A DNA stretch of 64,000 nucleotides, from positions 1-64,000 of the forward strand of contig NOWV01000224.1 of the NCBI GenBank assembly GCA_003344405.1, given 5' to 3'. Within the stretch, counting starts at the first letter, position 1. Each line of letters begins with the position of its first letter. Positions 12,801 through 23,500 of the stretch are shown one piece after another. This DNA is from Trichoplax sp. H2 (lineage: Eukaryota > Placozoa > Uniplacotomia > Trichoplacea). The notes beneath the pieces were generated by a model. That model had not been told where the DNA came from and made no database searches. It saw only the letters and a program-made list of their open reading frames with translations. Made by a program: the position numbers and the translations under genes.

Positions 12801-14539
12801 TTTTAGGTTATACTGAAATGGCTCATAAACTTGAAGCCATGTTCAATAAGAGTGTACAGAAACATCTATTAGATGATGACAAAACAAGCGATGAAGAGTA
12901 TAAGATAGAAAGCGAGGTATCTAGCGAATCCAGTGAAATAGAGGAGGACGAAAATGAGAACGATTCTGCTCCTAAAAGAGCTAGAGGAAATATCCCACAT
13001 CCACCTATATCAAACGGTAGTACTTTTACAGGTGTACAGAATAACTGGAATGGTCATCCTAACAATGTGGTTATGTCGAATGTGGCACCTTATCCTTACC
13101 CTAACTATGTACACCATCCGCAATATGCGCCTTTTATTCATACTGGTCAATCCCCTATTAATCAAAATTCTGTTCACGGTCATCCATTTCCTCATTATTA
13201 TCCTACCGGACAACCAGTAGTTGACAATCACATGCACAAATCAATTGGTAATAATAATCAGCAACCTAATTATACCAATATACCGGCGTGGAATAATCCA
13301 ATGATGGTAAATCATGGAGAATCTAGTGCCACTAGTGGTATGAGGCAAATGCAGGGTAATAACAAAGGCCGTTTGCAACAATTATTAGAGTTTGGGACGC
13401 AGCAAGCGCAGCTTTTATCACAACCAAGGCATGTCTTTCCTCCAACTCCTCAACAGCAAGCACATACTCTGACTCCACCATATAACAATCATTTGCCTCA
13501 TTCATCACCTCATCTTCCATCAGCTTCGATGATTCAGCAGCCGCATCAGCAATTTTTTCCTTCTAAAATGTCTCAACTTCCTAATAATCATGCTAATTTG
13601 ACAAATACCGGAGGAGATTTGACGGTTAATTCGAAAGCAAGTCAAGATGTCTCTAATACATCTAATAGCAATCAACCGAATCGATTATCAGCAGGAAACC
13701 GTGAAGTAGCTCAAAATGCTGCTCGCCTAAACCTTCCAATGCCTTATACTGGAACGGGTGGAGTCGATCATGCATCTAATATAGCGCAGCAGTCAAATAG
13801 CTATAATCCTATGAAGGGACATGTACCAACTAACGAATACGCTAATTCTGTAAGTAATCAGAGTAAGCAAGGATCTGTAATTAATGCTTCATCTTATCCG
13901 GCGAGTACTGATAGTGGTAATAGTAATTCGTTAAATATTGAACGAGGAAGTTCTGTTGAACCAGTAATACAAAGCGCAAATGGTCATTTATCGCCGAATG
14001 AATATTTTCCTAATTATGGTAACGCACAACAATATAATCAAGGAACATTATCTAAGCAATTTTATCCGGATCTTAATTGGCAACCATCATACAATACTAG
14101 TAAAGAACCATACGATGGTACTGGTCCTATGACTCATTCACAGCCTGTTATGCAGCATCATTATCCTGCTTATTTTCAACATCAATCCGTAGACGGTGCA
14201 CATAATCTTAAACAGCAACAACAATATCATAACCCTCAATTTTATAATCCAGGATTTACTTCTGCCATAAATCCAAATACGTCAGAGTTTGCCAATGCTA
14301 TGCCACTTTTGAAAAATGGTGAAATTAGTAATCAAGCCAAAGGTAAGTTTATATGTTGATGATTTCTCTATATCTGAAAATGTATATTGTCCAATGTATA
14401 AAAAAATGTGCTAGAATTATAATATTTGTATTTGGATGGGTGATTTAATATATGCTAGTTAACTGCCTATATTATTGGATTGCTTTAAAAATATGCTATT
14501 ATTTGACTGTATAACTTTCTAGATGAAGAATGCAGTTAG
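3846..14539 (+). CDS. CECR2: CECR2-like bromodomain chromatin-remodelling subunit
   Basis: Fourteen exons give 984 aa with consistent phases: 3846-3941, 5575-5687, 9928-10023, 10341-10422, 10530-10720, 10916-11108, 11314-11415, 11538-11667, 11846-12025, 12186-12277, 12441-12506, 12649-12709, 12807-14342, 14523-14539. CECR2 is known as the regulatory partner of ISWI/SNF2L in the CERF remodeller and reads acetylated histones in the nucleus. The N-terminus ([20 protein letters not shown]) and [18 protein letters not shown] match CECR2 closely. Next come an AT-hook GRGRPTK at about residues 184-190, a Glu/Lys/Arg-rich segment (about 290-350), and a bromodomain at about 395-490 with the WPF shelf (406-408) and the acetyl-lysine Asn in EYNG (N463). 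The last ~490 residues are rich in N, Q, P and H and look disordered. An in-frame ATG at 3738 would add 36 aa, but homology starts right after 3846. Introns 1 (1.6 kb) and 2 (4.2 kb) are long. The final 17-nt exon rests only on phase and splice signals. It is shorter than human CECR2 (about 1,480 aa). Confidence 0.9.
4631..4915. repeat. Direct tandem duplication, about 140 bp, in CECR2 intron 1
   Basis: The sequence starting AAGAATACAGCTGAT(G/A)ATGATG and running through ATCAACTATCGATCATT to CATTTTTTTC..ACCAACT occurs twice back to back, at about 4631-4777 and 4778-4915, with scattered substitutions and small indels. It lies in intron 1. A minus-strand ORF over the first copy is not conserved in the second copy and is not called as a gene. 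Confidence 0.8.
5688..9927. other. CECR2: Large AT-rich intron 2 of the CECR2-like gene
   Basis: A 4.2-kb interval between exons 2 and 3. The exons join in phase 2 through donor gtaagg and a pyrimidine-rich acceptor ending ctgatag. It is very AT-rich. I saw no embedded gene, RNA gene or transposon coding sequence on either strand, only short ORFs of under 80 codons without family resemblance. It may hold enhancers, but nothing specific was seen. Confidence 0.6.
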
Positions 14540-15369
14540 GAACTATATACTCCTGTTTGTTTAAGAAGTCAGCACTGAAAGAATTCTTATTTCAAGAATT
14601 CATTTTAATGACAATATATCGATATTGTTCTACTTGTAAATGACGAAGAAAATTATGGCTGGTATAAGATCTGATCAATTTGGAAATATAAGTCGTACAA
14701 CCAGACGCGAGTTTTATTAATTATAGGCATAATTTCATAAAATACATTGGAAGAATTGTTAATAGCCTTATAGAAGTACTACTGCTATTTATGTTATATT
14801 ATTCTTTGTTACATCAGAATGCATGTCTTACGAGTATGTATTAATTGTATAATGATAAAGCTAATGATCATCTAATAACTTTCTTTAAGTGAACAAATTT
14901 ATGTACTGTGTTTAATTTATAAAATGTATTATTTCTTAATAGTTATCTAGTTTTTGTACAATATTTTACTTGCATGATAAAAATACCATTGTTAGTCTGT
15001 ATATGCAATGGTATTTGTTACCTTATATACACAATTGCAACAGGAGAACTATGACTATAAATTTAGACATGGAGAACAGTCTAGGAAAAAGGAACAAAGT
15101 ATTTGACCGTTTTTAAAAAGATTTCGTATTGGTAATATTACCTTTGTATTGTATGGAAAATAGATGATTCAAATTTGGATGCGATTAGCTAGATTTTACA
15201 CATCCATTGTTAAGTGTAGTACGATGTACCTATGATTATTACTATAGTATGTCTGTTGTGCTCATTTAAACAAGAATCGATTCCTATACTGTAGAAAGAA
15301 AGTATATATTACGATAAACTACAGTAAGCAGTAATGTTCAATTAATTATTCTCATCTTCGGAGGTAATA

Positions 15370-15520
15370 ATTCTTATTGTTACTATAATTATTATTATTG
15401 TTAACGTTATTAATATTATTGTTACTATTATTATTATTATTAATATTGTTATTGTTATTATTATTATTAATATTATTATTATTGTTATCACTATCGTTAT
15501 TATTGTCATTATTGTTATAT
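15370..15520. repeat. ATT/GTT trinucleotide microsatellite
   Basis: An imperfect run of TTATTATTATTG-type triplets spans about 150 bp. The Leu/Ile homopolymer ORFs on both strands here are products of this low-complexity sequence. Confidence 0.9.
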
Positions 15521-18323
15521 CAATACATTGCAATATCGTTAACATTATTCTTGTGGCTAATATTCTTACACGAGTCTACTGTATGATCATGATGTTACGT
15601 TATCCTAACTATAATGCTGTATTATTATCGTTAAATAGATTTTCTACTAATCGATTCCTTAGGTATTTCGCTACATACTTTTAATTTTACATTGCCGTAA
15701 ATAGTTGGCTATCTTTAAAAATTGGTACAAGCAAACAACATTGTACCAAACCTACTAATGTACTTATTAACTTATTAATTAGTTGTAATAAGTGTTGTAC
15801 AGTTTGGGTTTTACTACATTTACATTGCTCTTATTAAACTTTGGCATTGGTTTAGTCTATTAATTTATAACTAATGAAAGTGATAAAAGTACGTAGGAAT
15901 ATTATTCCTTGTATTTAATCCTCGTATGCACTATACTGAATATCTGGTGGGGTTGTTACGCGTTATTTTATAATTACTATTGGAAAGCTATAATTTCCCT
16001 TAAATTACAAGCATAATTCTATCGGTCACTGCGACTGGGTGCATGATATTACTGATGTTGTAAAGCAAGTGATTATGGCATTGCTACAGTATTTGACTTA
16101 TCTCGAGGGTGTATCGTACTAGGAATGAAGTGACTGCTATTGGACCGATATACCGAAGAGACGCATCGTAATATTAATGTAAGAAATGGAGATGTTAGCT
16201 TACGTGATTGGAGTAGACTATGCAAGAGCTATCATTCGTATACAGCAAAATCCACTTTTACTTTCTAATACAGATATGATCTATCCAATATATCAGTTTC
16301 CTGTTAGACCTAATTTTATTATACTTGTACTTGTAACGGTAAATGAAAGGGAAGAGCAAAGTCTAAAACTTTGCTGAATATTAATTTACTGTTGTTGAAG
16401 TATCGAGTGAACCACTATCAAAGCGTCGAGCAGTTAGATTAGTGCAGTATGTATAAAAAGAGTCTTGTTGAAGTAATATTCTACACACGTATCTAGTATA
16501 GTGTATGTCGTTAATGGCGTATTAGTTAAGTGCAGTAGTTATCACAATATGCTAAACACTCTATTAGTACGGTACTATTTACTCTCGTTGGATTGTATAG
16601 GAGCCATAGTTGCGATGTATTCTGACGGTATTAGCACAGTACTTTGTTTAATTCAAATCGATTTGTAATGCTTGTCTAACGAGCGTTTGCTACCGCTGCA
16701 TGCTATATTTATTCATGCACAGCATTCACCGTATCCTGTATTAGGACTTTTGTAATGTCTCGTATTGTAATTGGCTTTTTTTAAGTATAACTTAAAAATT
16801 TGGATACCGATGCGCAATTTCTCATTACTCTTTCTTAAAGGCTTGAAAATTTAACGCTGATTAATTAATGTTTTGACGAATGTAGGCATGCCAAGAGTAG
16901 TGATGATAAGTTATAAATAGTAAATTCTGTGGGTTTTACCAGATTTACAAGTGCATCTTATGCACGCTGCAACCTGTAGATAAAGTAGACTTTACGTAAA
17001 GTTATTGTTATAACTCATATCAGTCAATTTTTATTGAAAAAAAGTACAATTCTACTGAACTAGTACAGACAGCAAGAAATTAATTTTCATGGAACATTAG
17101 AGCGCTCTTCATCAGTGTATATACCCTGTTACCGTATATTGATAGCACCGTTTGTCCGTAAGTTATAGATATGAAGCTTATGAACTTTGAATATCAACTG
17201 CACATTTAAAGCATATTCACCTAATCAAACGGGAGATGTATCGAAAGACTATAGACGGTAAACATAAGGTTAAAGTTGAACAGTTACAATTAGATATATA
17301 TATACAATTGATTGCATTACTTCACAGTGTACATAAATGGCAGTGATGTTAATAATCACATGATGAGAACAATTATTCAGACCTTATTGACTTTAGCTAC
17401 GAGCTATTAATCTAACTTTATTATTATCTACAAATTGATCGTTACAGTTTATATTTATGCCGATTTATAACTATGAAATTGACTTTCAATAAAGTTTGGG
17501 TTTAGTTTTGTCTGAGAAAGACTAGTGGTGTTACTATTCCTCCTGACGATAAGAGATTGTCAATAATTAGAGTTGCAGTGTTGACCGACGTCAGGGAGGA
17601 CTAACCTGAGAGTACTATAAACTGGTAGTGTCTAGTTTGGTGTATTAGTTCAATTTTTCCTCGTTTCTAAATTTAGATTGAGTACATCCCCTTATAGGCC
17701 TTATTGATATCGTCCTATACAGTGGAAAATGCCGTCTTTATTGTTGAATTCGCCTCCTTCTACTACATACACTAGAATGATATCAATGAACCGAATCAAT
17801 TTGGCAAGATTTGAACATTGCTGCGAGCATTGTCCAATTTCGTATATATGAAATTCAACCTTGAGCGAAAATTTATCCGAAATATGTATTGAATATGCGA
17901 CTATTCTAATCAAAGACTAACCCCCCTCTAGATCAACAGCAGAAACTGTGGTATAAAGCGTTTTAATAATTTGTCAAAGAATAATTTCACACTGTACGGT
18001 ATACTCATAGTACAATTATATGAACTAAGCGCCTTGGACGACTTTCATGGCTAAGCATAGTATCTGGTAGTCCATGGCTCCATGCCATATGGCTGCATAT
18101 AATCGCTTTCAAAAATGAAGTCGCTAGTTCGGTGCTCACTGTAAATTATAAACCACTAGTGCAAACTCCCGTCGCTTTGCAGACGGTTTACGATAATGTG
18201 CTCATTTAACAGATAGTATTACCATTTGGCGTACTCAGTAGACCTGTCAGAGGTTCAGTAACTTTATACCGTGTACTGTGTAGTAATTGAAGTACGGTAG
18301 CTTTAAGAAGTAGGATAGTCTGC

Positions 18324-19078
18324 TATGCTTATAAGGTAATTTCATGATTGCTGATGATAAAACGGTGTACTGTACTTCTACTATTCGTACTATGTTCATC
18401 TAAGGCCGTAGTAGACAAGTATATAAGATGATATTTTTGTGTAATGTCTTAATATAACTATAAGATAATATGGAATTGTTATCGTAGAGACCAAGTCGAT
18501 TATCCGGTTTATCTTAGCCATTTTCGACTGTTATTATGAAAAAAGAAAAGTGGATTTCTTCTCTTGTCAAGCGTTCTATTCATAAAGGATATTTTTAAGG
18601 TTAAACACGGTGTTTACCTGATCTTGTGTCACGTTCGAGATTTGCATATAGTCCACTATGCTTATAAGTTAATATCATGATTGCTGATGATGAAGCAATG
18701 TACAGTACTGTACTGTTTACCTGATCTTGTGTCACGTTCGAGATCTGCATATAGTCCACTATGCTTATAAGTTAATATCATGATTGCTGATGATGAAGCA
18801 ATGTACTGTACTTGTACTATGCGCACTATGTTCATCTAAGGCCGTAGTAGGCAACCATATAAGATGATATTTTTGCGTTGTCTTAATATAGTTATTCGAT
18901 AATAAGGCAATGTTATCGTAGAGACCAAGCTGATTTATCCGGTTTATCTTAGCCACTTTCGACTGTTAATATGAAGGAAGAAAAGTGGATTTCTTCCCTT
19001 GTCAAGCGTTCCATTAATAAAGGATACTTTCAAGGTTGAACACGGTGTTTACCACATCTTGTGTCATGTTGGGAGATT
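18324..19078. repeat. Duplicated ~325-bp block with an internally deleted middle copy
   Basis: Copy 1 (about 18324-18652) and copy 3 (about 18761-19078) share CTATGCTTATAAG.TAAT, GATTGCTGATGAT, AAGATGATATTTTTG, CGTAGAGACCAAG, GGTTTATCTTAGCCA, AAAGTGGATTTCTTC and ACACGGTGTTTACC in the same order. Between them, about 18655-18759 is a ~105-bp copy retaining only the two ends, as expected from unequal exchange or an internal deletion. There is no coding sequence or clear terminal repeat. Confidence 0.8.
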
Positions 19079-20534
19079 TTGCTCAATTTTAATAGCTCAG
19101 ATTTTGAGTTAGACGATTGCAAACCACAGAAATTGTAAAATCCAAGCCCTACAGCGTACAGTAAAGTTCGTAACAAACTCATGGCGAAAGGTAATATCAC
19201 TTTTACAAAGTAGTTAGCCGATATCTTCACGTCTAGTGATCAACTACGAACATCCGTAAGAATTCAGTATGGCTGCATTTGCCGGCTACTACAGACAGAC
19301 GATCGGATAGGACATGAAAGCCCCTATTGTACCATAGTACAAAAGACCTTTCACTGGATCCAGTGGTAGTTTTGGGTCTTGTTGTAGTAGTCGATGGCTA
19401 TCCTATAGTGGACTAGAGTCGAGTGTCGTATACACCGCTGGAGATGAGCTATCAAGTAACTGGTATGCATCTTTTGACTACAGTTGTGTATAGTGGCGCC
19501 ATCGTCAACCGTACACTACCCATAAGGTCTTGGGCTCAGACGGGCGGTCCTGGGATCGATGTTGTCCAATTTATTTTTATTTGCTTAGATGAGAATTGAA
19601 TTAAAAGTAGTTTTTCTTTTTTACAACAGCAGATGAGTCTTAAGGTCAGCATGCTCTTGGATAATTCTCATCATGGCAAGCCTTATTAAGTCTCAAATTA
19701 TCAAGAATTTGGCCAGGTAGGTGGGAAAATGGCAGGAAATATTCCTCTTCAAATGGATGATGTCAAGCTTTTCTTCACAATCTGAGGCGTTGTCGGAGGC
19801 AGAGTAGACCTCCAACAACATGGACAACATTGGCTCATCTATCTCTTTTTGCATGCTAATGGGTCATGACTAGTCATGACCAGTTGAATTCTGGCCATTT
19901 CTAGACGTTGGTATTGGATATTAAAAGATTGTTGTTAGTTTGTCATGCTAGATGAAGGGATAATGTTGGCAATAGAGTGGCTGCCAATGTCATCAATCGT
20001 TGCAAATGTTGACTATGCAATTCGTACACATACACATACTGTAGAGTTCACTTTTCAAAGCTTGTCTATCCATTTTTGCCACATTACTTGCTTATTCAAT
20101 ATGCATGGCCATGCTTTGGAGATAGCCTTCAAAAAATAAGCTAATTTCCTCGTAGTTGAATGAGTGGAAAGAATTTGAAATTTGCAAATACTCTCTTGAG
20201 GGGGAAATTAGGATCACAACTAGCTATTGTTTTTACTGTTAATTACAGAGCGCCTGTCGAGCCATGCCTTATTTTGATTGTGCTACCCCGAATACTTGGA
20301 CTGTTTTGACATTTTACTGAACCAATTTGAACCCAATTCCGACAACTTTCTTGGCAGTATTCGATTATACATGTTGTCCATTTCTATGCGCGATCAGATT
20401 GTGGAGAAGACTATGACTACAATACACGTAGTGTGGCTCGTTTCCAGTTGGCCATGTTTCATCATTTTCATGTCATCATTTCTTCTATTCCATCGTTGAA
20501 AAATGAATATCTATCCACTTCATGTCTATTGTAG

Positions 20535-23500
20535 GTATACCAAGAATCTCTCCGCTGACAATGTCAATCTCAGCTTATTTAAAGGTGAAGGCGAATTCTT
20601 AAATCTACAGCTGGATGAAAATGTCCTCCATTCAGTCCTACATATGCCTCAATGGCTGCGCATCGAGAAAGTAACTTGCAATCGAGTATCATGGAAGGTT
20701 ATTACAACCCTTTTTTGGGGGAAAATCTACACTGTCATTTAAATTCTAATTACATCATGTCTCAAGAAGAATCAGTAGAATACAATCGAGTACTCGTCAC
20801 TCTTTCATGCCAATACGATAGATTATTCCTTTCTAAATAACTCTATGCCCAGCTTATTCCAAATAGAATTTTACTTTTAATCCTTGCGTCTTGTTTCCTT
20901 ACCGGAGATCAATGAGTTAATCATGATAGAATGGAATCAGTTACTCGCTACTCTTTCACAACAAGACGTTAGATTATTCCTTTCTATGCTGAATGACTTT
21001 ATACCCAAATCATTCCAAATAGCATTTTACTTTTTTGATTAGTAATATTTCCTTACTTGAGATCAATTAGTTGATAATACAGTCGATTACTCGCTACCCT
21101 TGATGACAGTGCGATCAATTACTTTCGATACAACTTTATGCCTAGCTCGTTCCAAATGTAATTTTACTCTCAGTCTTTGTATGATCGTATTTCCCTACTT
21201 GAGATTAATGTCAATTAGTTGACAACGTAATTCTCTTTCACGGCAATACAATAGATTATTCCTTTCTATGTAATGCATCATTTTACAATTAGAAGACCAT
21301 TCTATCTGTTGACTTACCGTCGATTGGATTGCATAGTCTATTCTAGTTCACCTCAACAGGATACTAACCTTTTCCAACTCGAACTTGACCGTTTCTTATA
21401 GAGTATATCATTTGTTATTGTAGTTTATAACTTGAATTTTATCCATAAACTGTGTCATTATATCAATCTTCTTCTCAATCTAATTGTAGATACCTTGGAC
21501 CAAGCTTAAAACTGAAGCTATTGCCATTGTAAGTAAATGTTGCTGTACAATTAGATTATACACTTTCGAGCAATTGACATTACGATCGAGCAATGGAATG
21601 GCAACTATATTCAATGCACACAGCAAAGGATGTTCCTACTTGAAGCGAATAGTAATATCATTGACTTATTTATTAATAACATTAGCATCGCTTCCCTTTT
21701 CACTTTTTATTTTGTGCAAGCACCATACGTACTCATACTGCATGCGAATATCAATCAGCGTGATAGCGAGAGTTTAAAATGACACCCGTTGAGGCTATCG
21801 AATTATGTGCTTAGGTCATGTTTTGATCAAATAGTTCTCTCATACATGTAGAAGGAAGTTGTAAAATCGAGTATTATTTTAAAAGGAGAGTATGCAAAGG
21901 TAGTGCTATCCATTTTCCGTTTCTCAGAAATCAATTACTTCATTATTTATGCATCTAGTTTTGTTCTTGCTTACTCTACCATAATAACCATGACTGACAA
22001 CGAAAAAGATTTACTATATGAGTTGCTATTCCCCTATGGCGCTTTCTTTATGATAACGTTCGAATTGAATAGTTTAGTAATACAGAATTATTGGCATAAT
22101 CAACCACTTTGCTCTAATAACTCATCTAGTAAACGACCATGAGCTAGGTACTAGTCAATAGTGCTGCCTTTACTGTCTCTTCAAATTATTCTTTATTGTT
22201 GTGATTATAATGATCATTTTTTCTGACATTTTAGCTTTTACCCCCTACTAGCTATGGACGAGTGTGAACTGTTCTTATTTGTAACTAATTTATACTCTCT
22301 AGTCTCGATTAACCTTAATAAATAGATCGAGGTACAACAGCAGTGTCTATCTTAGTATCATTTCAAATCATACTATATATTGTTACACAGTAGATTACCC
22401 TCTGGGCTGATGGTGTGAATTTCCAGTAGTCCATGACATCATAGAATTGGCTATACTTCAATTAATTATAGTACTGATTTTAGCAATCCGACGATGATCA
22501 TAATGATGGCTTAACACATTAACAGCTTATACACACATTTTTCCTTTCAACAAGGAATAATATTCATGATGGCAAAGCTTTACGTATTTCATCAAGTCAT
22601 ATTAATAATCGTAGCAAAGTCTGATTTATTTCAACATGGAATAGTATTCATGATGGCAGCAAAGCTTTACGTATTTCATCAAGTCATGTTAATAATCGTA
22701 GCAAAGTCTACTTTATTTCACCACGTAATATTAGTGATCGTAGCAATATCTATGCTTATTTCACCACGTAATAGGAGTATTTGTAGTAATATCCATTTCG
22801 CATTTTCATCAAATAATATTAAATTATTCGTAACAGAATCTACCTTGTTTCACATTTTTACTCAATAATATTGAATTGATCATAGAAAAGTCCAATAGTA
22901 AGTCAAGTGACTTCAATATTTCCACCTAAAGTCCTTAGATATCGTGACCACTATTTAATCCTACCGAACGGAATCATATGTTAACGATATGCATACTTTA
23001 CTTGCTTATTATTTGTTGATTGATTGATTTTATTTATTTTGTGACAGTGCTATGATATTAATTTGCATATTTCTTCAGTTCCTGAATTGGTATTGGGTAT
23101 ATACGAGGCTAACAATGATATTTTCTAAGCAGCCAAAGACGCCCATCTAATAGACCTTGACTAGTTTCATCCTGAAGAAGTGATAACCTAGGTTTTAATA
23201 TTCAGATCTGACTCTGTTAATTGTTCATGCGATACATGCATGTAAGTCAAATTATAAATTAGTACAACTCGGAAAGATATTGAGAGATGATTTTTAAGTT
23301 TAAACACACATGAGTGAGGGAGTTTGGTTATGCAAATTGATTTTGCTTATAAATAGATACATTCCTCAGATGTAATTACACTTCCAACCACCCTTCCTCG
23401 TGAACGATCAAGAATAGATAGATAGACAGATAAGAGATGGAGTAAGAAATGAAGTTGTCGGTATCAAAATCGACGTAGTTAGTTGCCTTCCCTTTCTGAC

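Larger units (their letters stand above)
14540..20534. other. Gene-poor region between CECR2 and BLTP3 genes
   Basis: It starts with AT-rich sequence likely to include the CECR2 3' UTR. It also contains the ATT microsatellite, the duplicated 18.3-19.1 kb block, a locally GC-richer stretch at about 19250-19560, and a perfect 20-bp palindrome at 19862-19881. The missing first coding exon of the BLTP3 gene (expected to encode a short chorein-type start) should lie in or near the right part, but I could not locate it. No other gene was seen. Confidence 0.5.

Noticed and set aside
15342-15586. Leu/Ile homopolymer ORFs on both strands
   Set aside because: Products of the ATT/GTT microsatellite.
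22566-22868. 100-codon plus-strand ORF
   Set aside because: It covers an intronic tandem repeat and its repeated hydrophobic peptide follows the repeat unit; no family match.
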